From contig NZ_CABUAN010000006.1 of assembly GCF_902489635.1 (NCBI RefSeq), positions 1 through 64,000 on the forward strand: DNA of 64,000 nt, in the 5' to 3' direction. The position numbers and the translations under genes are program-made. Under the pieces are notes generated by a model. It saw only the letters and a program-made list of their open reading frames with translations, did not search any database and was not told the origin of the DNA. This stretch comes from an uncultured Porphyromonas sp. Lineage in GTDB: Bacteria; Bacteroidota; Bacteroidia; Bacteroidales; Porphyromonadaceae. Positions 34,799 to 43,557 of the stretch are shown piece after piece; the first letter of the stretch is position 1, and each line of letters begins with the position of its first letter.

Positions 34799-36154
34799 AT
34801 GCGACAGATCATACTCGGAGCGACCATTATCAATGAAGGTCGGCAGGTCGTCGGCTCCGTATGCCTCTCCGACGAGCGAATTGAGTCTATATATATAGGT
34901 GTCGACAAAGTGTCTGACCTCCCCGACGAACTACTCCAAGGAGCGGAGATCGTGGAGGCGCACGGACTCTGGCTACTCCCTGGCTGCATCGACGATCAGG
35001 TACACTTTAGAGAGCCTGGGCTAACCAACAAGGGAGACATAGCGCACGAGAGCCGTGCGGCCGTGGCAGGCGGGGTCACCTCCTATATGGACATGCCGAA
35101 TGTGAAGCCCCCGACGGTCACCCTCGAGGCGCTCCTCGACAAGCGTCAGCGCGCTCAGGAAACAAGCTGGGCAAACTACGCTTTCTACTTCGGCGGGACT
35201 AATGACAACGCTCCCGAGGCGTGTGCCATAGACCCGGCCTTGATACCTGGGTACAAGCTCTTCCTAGGAGCCTCCACGGGCAATATGCTGGTGGACAGCG
35301 AGGAGGCACTCGACTACTTCTTCGCCCATGCGCCCAAGCTCATCGCCACGCACTGCGAGAGCGAGGAAATCATCACACGCAATAAGGAGATCTACCGTCA
35401 GCGATACGACGGGCACCCACCCATCGAGACACATCCACTGATACGCTCCCGCGAGGCGTGCTATGCCTCTTCACACAGTGCCATAGAGCGTGCCAAGCGT
35501 CTCGGTGCTAGACTACACGTACTCCACCTATCGACAGCGGAGGAGATGAGTCTCTTCTCGGCAGCCCCTCTTTCGCCAGAGAAGCGCATCACCGCCGAGG
35601 TATGCGTCCACCACTTATGGTTTACCGACGAAGACTACAGCCGCCTAGGCAACCGCATCAAGTGGAATCCCGCCGTCAAGACGGCTCGCGATCGTGAAGC
35701 TCTGCGCCAAGCACTCGTCGAGGGTCGCATCGATGTGATCGCCACCGACCACGCGCCTCACACGCTAGCCGACAAGGAGGGCGATGCGCTCACGGCAGCC
35801 TCTGGAGGTCCGCTCGTACAGCACAGCCTCCTGATGATGCTGGAGCTGGCTCACGAGGGGCTTTGGTCGCCTGAACTAGTGGTTGAGAAGATGGCACACG
35901 CTCCCGCACAGCTCTTTGGAGTTCGTGAGCGAGGCTACATACGCCCAGGCTACTACGCTGACTTAGTCCTCGTAGATCCTCATCAGGAGACCACAGTAAC
36001 TAAGGAGAGCCTCTACAGCAAGTGCGGCTGGTCACCCCTAGAGGGCTACACCTTCTCGCATCGCATCGTAGCTACTTGGGTCAATGGACAGATCGCTTAC
36101 CGTGACGGACAACTGACCAGTCGTCCGCCGGTCCATGCGCTCACCTTCGCCTGA
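34799..36154 (+). CDS. pyrC: Dihydroorotase
   Basis: 451-residue type I dihydroorotase, which closes carbamoyl aspartate to dihydroorotate in pyrimidine synthesis. Metal-binding and catalytic motifs are in order: DDQVHFREPGLTNKG, LIATHCESEE, HVLHLSTAEEM and ATDHAPHTLADKE. The ATG at 34799, one base after the previous stop, is the start; the longer frame from 34700 overlaps the mannosyltransferase and is rejected. No other pyrimidine genes are near. Confidence 0.95.
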   Translation: MRQIILGATIINEGRQVVGSVCLSDERIESIYIGVDKVSDLPDELLQGAEIVEAHGLWLLPGCIDDQVHFREPGLTNKGDIAHESRAAVAGGVTSYMDMPNVKPPTVTLEALLDKRQRAQETSWANYAFYFGGTNDNAPEACAIDPALIPGYKLFLGASTGNMLVDSEEALDYFFAHAPKLIATHCESEEIITRNKEIYRQRYDGHPPIETHPLIRSREACYASSHSAIERAKRLGARLHVLHLSTAEEMSLFSAAPLSPEKRITAEVCVHHLWFTDEDYSRLGNRIKWNPAVKTARDREALRQALVEGRIDVIATDHAPHTLADKEGDALTAASGGPLVQHSLLMMLELAHEGLWSPELVVEKMAHAPAQLFGVRERGYIRPGYYADLVLVDPHQETTVTKESLYSKCGWSPLEGYTFSHRIVATWVNGQIAYRDGQLTSRPPVHALTFA

Positions 36155-36223
36155 TCTAGCTCTTTCTAGAGAGCAAATCGACATTTGGGTGTCCGACCCT
36201 TTCGCCACGTGAGCGATTATTCT

Positions 36224-36231
36224 TATATTTG
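36224..36231 (+). promoter_or_regulatory. -7 box for the methylmalonyl-CoA operon
   Basis: TATATTTG, exact, 98 bp before ATG 36330. Confidence 0.6.
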
Positions 36232-36329
36232 CAGTCGGGTGATGATCTTTAGAGAGATTATCACCGTTTGGAGGGCGCAGTCCCTTTATCCTTTGAGTAG
36301 ATACACAAATCAATAAAACAATATAGCGT

Positions 36330-36746
36330 ATGAATCTGTCACACATCGAGCATCTTGGGATAGCAGTCAAGAGCATAGAGGAGGCACTACCCTTCTTCGA
36401 GGGAGTCCTCGGACTAACCTGCTACAACATTGAGGAGGTCGCCGACCAGAAGGTGCGTACCGCATTCCTCAAGATAGGCGAAGTCAAGCTAGAGCTCCTA
36501 GAGCCTACGAGCGATGAGAGCCCTATAGCCAAGTTTATCGAGAAGCGTGGCGAGGGTATCCACCACCTAGCACTATCATCAGACGATGTAGCACCAGCTC
36601 TCGAGGAGCTCAAGGGCAAAGGCATACGTCTCATCGACGAAAAGCCTCGCAAAGGTGCCGAGGGGCTCAACATCGCCTTCGTACACCCCAAGAGTGCACA
36701 CGGCATACTCCTAGAGATCTGCGACTGCAAGGATGTCGCTAAGTAA
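36330..36746 (+). CDS. mce: Methylmalonyl-CoA epimerase
   Basis: 138-residue vicinal-oxygen-chelate (glyoxalase-fold) enzyme interconverting (R)- and (S)-methylmalonyl-CoA. Two beta-alpha-beta modules are visible: HIEHLGIAVKSIEEALPF with metal-binding His near residue 8, and IHHLALSSDDVAPAL with its His pair near 73-74, plus the terminal HGILLEIC Glu. It leads the operon with the carboxyltransferase (34-bp gap), fitting the succinate-to-propionate pathway. Confidence 0.92.
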   Translation: MNLSHIEHLGIAVKSIEEALPFFEGVLGLTCYNIEEVADQKVRTAFLKIGEVKLELLEPTSDESPIAKFIEKRGEGIHHLALSSDDVAPALEELKGKGIRLIDEKPRKGAEGLNIAFVHPKSAHGILLEICDCKDVAK

Positions 36747-36779
36747 TATCGTCCAATCAAACAAACGCTACATAGAATA

Positions 36780-38333
36780 ATGAGTGTACAACAAGAGAAG
36801 ATAAAGCAACTCCTTGCCAAGCGTGAGGAGGCTCGTCTCGGAGGAGGCGAGGAGCGCATTGAGAAGCAACACGCCAAGGGCAAGTACACAGCTCGTGAGC
36901 GTATAGCTATGCTCCTCGATGAGGGTTCCTTTGAGGAGATCGACATGTTCGTCCAGCACCGCTGCACGAACTTTGGCATGGAGAAGAAGAAGTTCCTCGG
37001 TGACGGTGTCGTCGTAGGTAGTGGTACCATCGACGGACGTCTCGTCTACGTCTTCGCGCAGGACTTCACAGTCATCGGTGGCGCTCTCGGTGAGATGCTC
37101 GCTGCTAAAATTTGTAAGGTGATGGACCTAGCTATGACTATGGGCGCACCCTGTATCGGTCTCAACGACTCAGGTGGTGCTCGTATCCAGGAGGCTGTCA
37201 ACGCACTCTGTGGCTACGGTGAGATCTTCGAGCGCAACATCCTCGCTTCAGGTGTCATACCTCAGATCTCTGGTATCTTCGGCCCCTGCGCTGGTGGTGC
37301 TGTCTACTCGCCCGCACTGACCGACTTCAACATTATGGTGCGCAACTCCAGCTACATGTTCCTCACAGGTCCTAAGGTGGTCAAGACGGTCACCGGCGAG
37401 GACGTCACACAGGAGGAGCTAGGTGGGGCCGACGTACACGCATCTAAGAGTGGCGTGGCACACTTCGCCGTAGACAACGATGAGGCTGGCCTTCAGCTCA
37501 TCCGTCAGCTGCTCTCCTTCCTACCACAAAACAACATGGAGGAGCCACCCTTCGTCGCTTGCGACGATCCCGCAGACCGCTGCGAGGATCTACTCAACGA
37601 GATCATCCCCGACTCACCAAACCGTGCTTACGATATGTACGAGGTGATCGGAGCGATCGTAGACCACGGCGAGTTCCTTGAGGTGCATCGTGACTACGCA
37701 CGCAACATCATCGTCGGCTTCGCTCGCTTCAACGGGCAGAGCGTCGGTATCGTAGCCAATCAGCCCAAGGTGATGGCTGGTAGCCTCGACTGCAACTCCT
37801 CTCGCAAGGCAGCACGCTTCGTACGCTTCTGCGACGCATTCAATATCCCCATCGTCACACTCGTCGACGTGCCAGGCTTCCTCCCAGGCACTGGTCAGGA
37901 GTACAACGCTGTCATCACACACGGTGCTAAGCTCCTCTACGCTTACGGCGAGGCTACCGTACCTAAGATCACGGTCGTCCTGCGTAAGGCATACGGTGGT
38001 GCCTACATCGTGATGGGCTCTAAGCACCTACGCGCAGACATCAACTACGCTTGGCCCTCTGCTGAGATTGCCGTCATGGGTCCGTCAGGAGCCGTCGAGG
38101 TAGTCTTTGCTAAGGAGGTCAAGGCGAGCGATGACCCCGCCAAGACAGCTCTGGAGAAGGAGCAAGAGTATCGTGATGCTTTTGCCAATCCATACAATGC
38201 TGCTTCCTATGGTTACATCGACGATGTCATCGAGCCAAGGAACACCCGCTTCCGCATCGTCCGTGCGCTACAACAGCTACGCACAAAGCGTCAGACGCTC
38301 CCCGCTAAGAAGCATGACAACGTACCTCTCTAA
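36780..38333 (+). CDS. mmdA: Methylmalonyl-CoA decarboxylase / acyl-CoA carboxyltransferase alpha subunit
   Basis: 517 residues with both carboxyltransferase half-domains. Family motifs include ARERIAMLLDEGSFEEID, GGARIQEAVNALCGYGEIF, GPCAGGAVYSPALTDF (oxyanion hole) and, in the C-terminal half, VPGFLPGTGQEYNAVI and RKAYGGAYIVMGSKHL. It moves carboxyl from methylmalonyl- or propionyl-CoA to biotin on the carrier at 38645. Sequence alone does not separate decarboxylase from carboxylase; the neighbours (epimerase, OadG-like stub, biotin carrier) favour the decarboxylase. Confidence 0.9.
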   Translation: MSVQQEKIKQLLAKREEARLGGGEERIEKQHAKGKYTARERIAMLLDEGSFEEIDMFVQHRCTNFGMEKKKFLGDGVVVGSGTIDGRLVYVFAQDFTVIGGALGEMLAAKICKVMDLAMTMGAPCIGLNDSGGARIQEAVNALCGYGEIFERNILASGVIPQISGIFGPCAGGAVYSPALTDFNIMVRNSSYMFLTGPKVVKTVTGEDVTQEELGGADVHASKSGVAHFAVDNDEAGLQLIRQLLSFLPQNNMEEPPFVACDDPADRCEDLLNEIIPDSPNRAYDMYEVIGAIVDHGEFLEVHRDYARNIIVGFARFNGQSVGIVANQPKVMAGSLDCNSSRKAARFVRFCDAFNIPIVTLVDVPGFLPGTGQEYNAVITHGAKLLYAYGEATVPKITVVLRKAYGGAYIVMGSKHLRADINYAWPSAEIAVMGPSGAVEVVFAKEVKASDDPAKTALEKEQEYRDAFANPYNAASYGYIDDVIEPRNTRFRIVRALQQLRTKRQTLPAKKHDNVPL

Positions 38334-38345
38334 CCCCTCCTACCG

Positions 38346-38579
38346 ATGGCTACCAAGAAGATAGAAAAGGGTAAGAAGGCACCCGCCAAGAGAGCCAAAA
38401 AGGCCGCTACAGCACCATCTCCCGAAGAGGTTGCTATAGCACTCGCCTTAGCGCAGGCTCTAGGCTCCCCTCACGACGAGGAGTCCTATCAGCTCACGAT
38501 ACGACGCAAGGAGTTTGACTCCTGGTCGTTCAAGCTACAGAACATGCGTGTCACACCACAGAAGCAGTATTACATCTAA
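38346..38579 (+). CDS. OadG/MmdD-like small subunit lacking the membrane helix
   Basis: 77 residues. A Lys/Ala-rich N terminus (KKIEKGKKAPAKRAKKAA) precedes EEVAIALALAQALGSPHDEESYQLTIRR ... SWSFKLQNMR, split here for length. That resembles the soluble C-terminal part of Bacteroidota OadG-type gamma/delta subunits (pattern AIALAL ... HDEES ... LTIRR ... WS-K-MR). The usual N-terminal transmembrane helix is absent, replaced by the basic stretch. It is 12 bp after mmdA and 65 bp before the biotin carrier gene, supporting a role as assembly or linking subunit of the same complex. The family assignment is inferred from remembered motifs. Confidence 0.6.
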   Translation: MATKKIEKGKKAPAKRAKKAATAPSPEEVAIALALAQALGSPHDEESYQLTIRRKEFDSWSFKLQNMRVTPQKQYYI

Positions 38580-38644
38580 TCCTAAACGGCAGTACCTTAG
38601 CAGGCTAGCACGTTAGCTTGCTAAGCACCCATATCAAACCCCTT

Positions 38645-39082
38645 ATGAAAGAATATAAGTATAAGATCGATGGCAAAGAGTACGCCGTCAAGATTGACAA
38701 GATCGAGGGTGACCAAGCTCAGCTAGAGGTCAACGGCACCCCATACAGCGTCGAGATCATACAGGAGAAGAAGAAGGAGACCCCGAAAGTCGCCAAGTCT
38801 GCTCCTGCAGCAGCACCCGCTGCCACGGCAGCTCCCGCACCCGCTGCGGCTCCCGCCTCCACAGGCAAGGGCAAGGCAGTCAAGGCTCCCCTACCTGGCG
38901 TCATCATATCAGTAGACGTACAGGTCGGTCAGCAAGTCAAGCGCGGTCAGCAAGTCGCTGTACTCGAAGCTATGAAGATGGAGAACGGCATCAACGCTGA
39001 GTGCGACGGCACCATCACCGAGATCAAAGTCAAGGCTGGAGACTCTATCCTAGAGGGTACAGACATTCTCGTCATCGGATAA
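38645..39082 (+). CDS. mmdC: Biotin carboxyl carrier subunit of the decarboxylase
   Basis: 145 residues from ATG 38645 (MKEYKYKIDGKEYAV). The N-terminal beta domain, an Ala/Pro-rich flexible linker (about 55-80) and a C-terminal biotinyl domain with the biotinylated Lys in EAMKMENG are present. It shuttles the carboxyl group from the MmdA active site. In related species the membrane subunit gene (mmdB/oadB) follows; here a terminator and an unrelated lipoprotein gene follow instead. Confidence 0.93.
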   Translation: MKEYKYKIDGKEYAVKIDKIEGDQAQLEVNGTPYSVEIIQEKKKETPKVAKSAPAAAPAATAAPAPAAAPASTGKGKAVKAPLPGVIISVDVQVGQQVKRGQQVAVLEAMKMENGINAECDGTITEIKVKAGDSILEGTDILVIG

Positions 39083-39137
39083 AGACTCCGTAGCACATAC
39101 GACATCACTCCTAGACAGTGGCCAGGAGTAGCTATAC

Positions 39138-39196
39138 AAGGCGCAGGGGGAGAGCCAATGCGACACAACGCATCGGAGAGCCTCCTCGCCTTTTTT
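39138..39196 (+). terminator. Rho-independent terminator of the methylmalonyl-CoA operon
   Basis: AAGGCG-C-AGGGGG (39138-39150) pairs with CCTCCTCGCCTT (39181-39192) with one bulge, topped by an inner stem, and runs into TTTTTT (39191-39196). Confidence 0.85.
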
Positions 39197-39257
39197 ATGC
39201 ATACACTACACAGCAAGCTATCCATTAGCAACATTCACCTCAACCAACTATTTTGTC

Positions 39258-40856
39258 ATGAAACAATTACAGCACCTCATAGCAGCACTCACGGCAATCC
39301 TCTGCGTGACCCTTGCCACGAGTAGTTGCCGATCTAATCAAGAGCCAAACCCAGGTCCAGATACGATTGGCACCGACACAACAGGTGTCGACACAACGGG
39401 CGTGACCCCACAGCCCGACCCTCAGACCTTCGAATCCATACTCAAGCTAGATGCTAATGGCAAGCTCACCGCCATCCCCTTCCCCTGTGTCGATTGGCTC
39501 GGGGGCGAGAAGGCAGTCCAAGCCTTCGAGCAGAGCAAGGGTGCTACCTTCGAGGGCTCTGTAGATAATAAAGGCAAGAAGATCCTCCGCTACAAGACCA
39601 ATGACCCCAAGGGACAGCAGCCTTCGCGCATGTACGTCATCGATCCTACTAAGGCAACTCTCGAGACCTCTTCCATACTGATTGCGACGGATCTAGTCGC
39701 CGAGGGAAACGACATCAATGACAACATGGAGATCCTCCTCAGCGATGCTGGCTATCAGATGATTCCCGACGATAAGAACATCATGTACTCCAACGGCACT
39801 TACTGGCTCACCTTCTCTAAGGCAAATGATCAGTTTTGGATGATTACCTACAAGTCGTCAGGCGACCCCTCCAAGCATGCAGGCATCCTACAGATCAAGG
39901 ACTTCCCCTATCTCAAGAAGGAGACCAAGATGAGTGCCTACACCTTTGAGGAGATCGAGGCTTACGAAAAGCAGCTCGGGCTACGCAAGCAGACTAAGAA
40001 GACGGCTACCAGTGTCACCTATGAAGCGATCGACCCCAGCAAGGTGAACTTCGCCCATGTTCGCTATGTCATCAATCCTGGTGACGAAGGCTCTTCTGGT
40101 CCGAATGTACTCACCAAGCGATTTACAAAGGCTATGTACAAGCAACCAGAGCTACGCTCTTACTTCGAGCTCAACGGCTTCACCTATGAAGGTTCTTCTG
40201 GCGCCTCCGCAGAGAAATTCGTCAACAAGGATCTCGCAGTACGCCTTATGCTTTTTAGCCATCCTCAGGCACCAGATGAGGCGCAGATCATATTCCAAGA
40301 CGCTCCCGACCTCTATCACAAGGATCCGAAGCCTGTTGATCCCACCTTCCAGGCTCTCTACCTGCCACTGCTAGACGTCTTCGGTCAGAAGATTAGCAAG
40401 GACAGCCCCATCTTCGCTCGTGAGAAAGAGTTACACCCCGACTGTGACGTTACGTTCAAACCAGCCAATCCAGATGCTGGATATAAATACGATGCTATCA
40501 AGGTAGACATGCCAGTTACCTCCAAGCTCGATCCCACAGATCGCAACAAGCCTCGTGCTGTAAGCTACAGCTACGAGTCTACAAGTGGATCGACCATAGA
40601 GCAGATCACTTACGTCTTCTCTCAAGACTGGGAGAGAGCCAAGATTGCAGGCGACGATCCCCTCATCAAGGACTTTATGACGAAGAACGGCTTTACTTAC
40701 AAGGGTAAGGAAAAGATCGACCAGCCCTTTATGAAGGCCGACCTCTATCAATACTACAACGCTCAGCGAGGTGTCTACTTTGAGTACAGCCTAGTATCTA
40801 GTCCGTTCCCAGGTTCAATGGGCGTCTTCACCAAGACCCCGACGGTAACGCTCTAG
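39258..40856 (+). CDS. Lipoprotein with repeated LG(F/L) modules
   Basis: 532 residues. The lipoprotein signal peptide ends ATSSC (Cys 24), followed by a Thr/Asp/Gly-rich linker (TIGTDTTGVDTTGVT). Repeating modules of about 90-110 residues begin with E-x-x-LGL or NGF (YEKQLGLRKQT, YFELNGFTYEG, FMTKNGFTYKG) and contain strands such as VRYVINPGDEG and ITYVFSQDWE. The same module style occurs in the lipoprotein at 24436, which has an added Ig-like domain. No known family is assigned; probably outer-membrane anchored. Monocistronic, ending at the hairpin at 40888-40923. Confidence 0.72.
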   Translation: MKQLQHLIAALTAILCVTLATSSCRSNQEPNPGPDTIGTDTTGVDTTGVTPQPDPQTFESILKLDANGKLTAIPFPCVDWLGGEKAVQAFEQSKGATFEGSVDNKGKKILRYKTNDPKGQQPSRMYVIDPTKATLETSSILIATDLVAEGNDINDNMEILLSDAGYQMIPDDKNIMYSNGTYWLTFSKANDQFWMITYKSSGDPSKHAGILQIKDFPYLKKETKMSAYTFEEIEAYEKQLGLRKQTKKTATSVTYEAIDPSKVNFAHVRYVINPGDEGSSGPNVLTKRFTKAMYKQPELRSYFELNGFTYEGSSGASAEKFVNKDLAVRLMLFSHPQAPDEAQIIFQDAPDLYHKDPKPVDPTFQALYLPLLDVFGQKISKDSPIFAREKELHPDCDVTFKPANPDAGYKYDAIKVDMPVTSKLDPTDRNKPRAVSYSYESTSGSTIEQITYVFSQDWERAKIAGDDPLIKDFMTKNGFTYKGKEKIDQPFMKADLYQYYNAQRGVYFEYSLVSSPFPGSMGVFTKTPTVTL

Positions 40857-40887
40857 TCCTGTAGAGACAGAGCCTTTACACACAAGA

Positions 40888-40923
40888 GCCAGCTCCTCGA
40901 CCCATGCGCGTCGGGGAGCTGGC
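40888..40923 (+). terminator. Hairpin terminator after the lipoprotein gene
   Basis: GCCAGCTCCTCGA (40888-40900) pairs with TCGGGGAGCTGGC (40911-40923), 13 bp with one G-T, followed by TTGCTGTTT. Confidence 0.8.
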
Positions 40924-41111
40924 TTGCTGTTTCATCCAGCCCAGAAGCCCATCTTTTTGCGCAAGATCGGGACAGCGTGGCCCGATTTTGCGCTTTTATT
41001 TCGTCGTTTTGGCCCGATTCGATGCTGTTGCAGACCTTTATCGTAGCGTGTGCTTTTGGTGATGTCGGGACTTTTGTCTATCTTAGAGGTCGATTTTAAC
41101 GAGTATAACAG

Positions 41112-41591
41112 ATGAAACCAATACAATTCATACAGAAGTCTCTCCTGCTCATGACTGCGCTACTCACACTCAGTGTGGCTTGCACAGCTCAGAGCAAGGA
41201 GCAGCAAGAGACCGCCAAAGCAGAGATACTGCACATCAATGCTAACTATATGCGCGAGCACATCTACGACTTTGAGGCGCATCCCGACACCTTCGTATAC
41301 AAAGGTGACAAGCCCGCCATCATCGACTTTTACGCCGATTGGTGCCGTCCTTGTCGTCAGCTGGCTCCCAAGCTACAGAAGGTGGCCGACCGCTACGCTG
41401 ACCAGCTCGTTGTCTACAAGGTCAATGTGGACGAGAACCCGCAGCTGGCCGCACGCTTTGGCGTCCAGAGCATCCCGATGGTACTCTTCGTACCACTCAA
41501 CGATCTACCCTACAAGAGCCTCGGCGACCTCCCCATGGACCACATCGAGGGGCTCCTCGGCAAGATAGGCGTCAAAACCGATAACCAGTAA
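41112..41591 (+). CDS. Thioredoxin-like lipoprotein or periplasmic protein
   Basis: 159 residues. The signal sequence has a possible lipobox LSVAC (Cys 24). The thioredoxin fold follows with active site DWCRPCRQ (about 76-83), cis-Pro in QSIPMVLF and the YKVNVDENPQLAARF segment. CRPC replaces the common CGPC, which can change redox potential. An envelope disulfide oxidoreductase role is inferred. The gene is 39 bp before tpx, suggesting a small oxidative-stress operon. A near-consensus GACTTTTG (41069-41076) may be the -7 box. Confidence 0.85.
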   Translation: MKPIQFIQKSLLLMTALLTLSVACTAQSKEQQETAKAEILHINANYMREHIYDFEAHPDTFVYKGDKPAIIDFYADWCRPCRQLAPKLQKVADRYADQLVVYKVNVDENPQLAARFGVQSIPMVLFVPLNDLPYKSLGDLPMDHIEGLLGKIGVKTDNQ

Positions 41592-41630
41592 AACACTTAA
41601 TACACAGTAACTATAAACCAAACAAACATT

Positions 41631-42155
41631 ATGTCTACAGTAAAATTTCAAGATAAGATCACTGTCACCCTCGCAGGTGAGCAACCTAAGGTAGGGACGA
41701 TGGCTCCCAACTTCGAGCTAGTCCGCAAGGATCTCTCCACGGCCAAGCTCTCAGACTACCGTGGCAAGCGTGTCGTCCTCAACATCTTCCCCAGCATCGA
41801 CACTGGCGTCTGCGCAGCATCTGTACGTCGCTTCAACGCTGAGGCTGCTAAGCTCGACAACACCGTCGTCCTCTGCATCTCTCAGGATCTGCCCTTCGCA
41901 CAGGCTCGCTTCTGCGGTGCTGAGGGTCTGGACAATGTCGAGACGCTCTCTACCTTCCGCTGCTGCACGGTTCCCTCTTCAGAGCCTGCTTTCTGCAAGG
42001 GCTACGGGCTAATGATGCAGGACGGACCTCTCGCAGGGCTACAGGCTCGCTGCGTCATCGTCATCGATGCTGACGGCAAGGTCATCTACGAGGAGCTAGT
42101 TCCCGAGATCACTCAGGAGCCTAACTACGACAAGGCTATCGCTGCGCTCAAGTAA
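41631..42155 (+). CDS. tpx: Thiol peroxidase (Tpx, atypical 2-Cys peroxiredoxin)
   Basis: 174 residues. The peroxidatic Cys is in IFPSIDTGVCAASVRRF (about Cys 62) and the resolving Cys in DLPFAQARFCGAEG (about Cys 96), the Tpx pattern. It reduces hydroperoxides using thioredoxin. The family start GKQPKVGTMAPNF-like segment is at residues 20-32. The upstream thioredoxin-like gene is a plausible functional neighbour, though that protein is predicted outside the cytoplasm. Terminator at 42221-42255. Confidence 0.94.
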   Translation: MSTVKFQDKITVTLAGEQPKVGTMAPNFELVRKDLSTAKLSDYRGKRVVLNIFPSIDTGVCAASVRRFNAEAAKLDNTVVLCISQDLPFAQARFCGAEGLDNVETLSTFRCCTVPSSEPAFCKGYGLMMQDGPLAGLQARCVIVIDADGKVIYEELVPEITQEPNYDKAIAALK

Positions 42156-42220
42156 GCGCATCCTCACACATACGGAGACGACGGCGTCACAGCCCCCCGC
42201 CTCCTCACATACGACAGTGG

Positions 42221-42255
42221 CACCACACCCCATAGACATGCTATGGTGTGTGGTG
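42221..42255 (+). terminator. Terminator after tpx
   Basis: CACCACACCCCATAG (42221-42235) and CTATGGTGTGTGGTG (42241-42255) pair over 15 positions with one mismatch, then TCTCTCTTTTCGG. Confidence 0.8.
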
Positions 42256-42416
42256 TCTCTCTTTTCGGTTTTGCCGAGATGCACTACTTGTCGTAAGACG
42301 GATAGTCCTCGTAACCTCTTTAGAACTTCACTAGCAGGAGGTCCTATTTTCTTCGCGGATAGTCTTCTTTATCGAGGGTTGTGAGGCGGGGAGAGCGTTC
42401 ATTCGAAGATTATCGT

Positions 42417-42424
42417 TACTTTTG
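42417..42424 (+). promoter_or_regulatory. -7 box for moxR
   Basis: TACTTTTG, exact TAnnTTTG, 21 bp before ATG 42446. Confidence 0.6.
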
Positions 42425-42445
42425 TAGCATTAATCAGTAGAAACT

Positions 42446-43435
42446 ATGACGCAGGTATCAGATCTAGAGAATCGTCAAGCATATATTACCCAGCAGAGCG
42501 GCTTCATACGCCAGCTGCAGGAGGGGATGCACACCACGATCATCGGGCAGGAGCATCTTGTGGAGTCGCTCTTGATCGGTTTGCTAGCCGACGGGCATAT
42601 CCTCCTCGAGGGTGTGCCAGGGCTTGCTAAGACGCTCGCTATCACGACGCTCGCTAAGCTCATCGATGCAGACTACAGCCGCATACAGTTTACCCCCGAC
42701 CTACTCCCGGCCGACCTCATCGGTACGCTGATCTACAGTCAGCGCAGTGAGTCCTTTTCGGTCAAGAAGGGTCCTATCTTCGCTCACTTTGTCCTCGCTG
42801 ATGAGATCAACCGCGCTCCAGCCAAGGTGCAGAGTGCACTCCTCGAGGCGATGCAAGAGCGACAGGTGACGCTCGGTGAGGAGACTTATCCGCTACCCTC
42901 GCCTTTCCTCGTGATGGCGACGCAAAACCCGATCGAGCAGGAGGGTACCTACCGACTACCTGAGGCGCAGGTAGACCGCTTCCTCCTCAAGGTGGTGCTG
43001 GACTACCCCTCGCACGAAGAGGAGATGAAGATCATTGAGATGAATCTGGCTAGTCAGCTACCCACGGTAAAGCCTGTTACAACTGCCCAGCAGATCTTAG
43101 CAGCTCGCGAAGCGGTGCAGCAAGTTTATCTCGATGAGAAGATACTCCGCTACATTGTGGATCTAGTGATGGCGACACGACAGACGGAGGGCGTCCCCGC
43201 TCTACAAGGGATGATCGCTTATGGGGCTTCGCCACGTGCATCGATCTCGCTAGCAGCAGCTGCACGGGCCTACGCCTTCATCGCTCAGAGAGCCTATGTG
43301 ATCCCTGAGGATGTGCGTGCCGTGTGCCACGACGTGTTGCGTCATCGTCTCGGAATGAGCTACGAAGCCGACGCTGTCGGTATGAGTGCTGACAAGGCGA
43401 TCGATGAAATCATCAACGTGGTGCCGGTACCTTAA
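42446..43435 (+). CDS. MoxR-family AAA+ ATPase
   Basis: 329 residues. Walker A GVPGLAKT (about 52-59), Walker B FVLADEINRAP and sensor MATQNPIEQEGTY define the MoxR group, which acts as a chaperone for VWA-domain proteins. It heads the Bat locus; the VWA proteins BatA and BatB lie 8 kb downstream beyond an insertion. The next gene, DUF58, is 120 bp away, and that gap is filled by short tandem repeats. Its own -7 box lies 21 bp upstream. Confidence 0.93.
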   Translation: MTQVSDLENRQAYITQQSGFIRQLQEGMHTTIIGQEHLVESLLIGLLADGHILLEGVPGLAKTLAITTLAKLIDADYSRIQFTPDLLPADLIGTLIYSQRSESFSVKKGPIFAHFVLADEINRAPAKVQSALLEAMQERQVTLGEETYPLPSPFLVMATQNPIEQEGTYRLPEAQVDRFLLKVVLDYPSHEEEMKIIEMNLASQLPTVKPVTTAQQILAAREAVQQVYLDEKILRYIVDLVMATRQTEGVPALQGMIAYGASPRASISLAAAARAYAFIAQRAYVIPEDVRAVCHDVLRHRLGMSYEADAVGMSADKAIDEIINVVPVP

Positions 43436-43437
43436 TT

Positions 43438-43557
43438 GGCTGTTGGCTGTTGGCTATTAGCTAAAAGTATCGGAGCCATCGGAATGATCGGACATCTAGC
43501 TTCTAATCTCTAACCTCTAAGGTCTAATCTCTAACTTCTAACCTCTAATTTCTAAAT
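43438..43557. repeat. Composite tandem repeat between moxR and the DUF58 gene
   Basis: Three arrays follow each other: GGCTGTT-type heptamers (43438-43465, starting 2 bp after the moxR stop), 9-bp ATCGGANNN units (about 43470-43495) and eight TCTAAYY heptamers (43502-43557). The last unit TCTAAAT overlaps the DUF58 ATG at 43556. The same three-part order occurs at 44673-44774. Confidence 0.85.
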
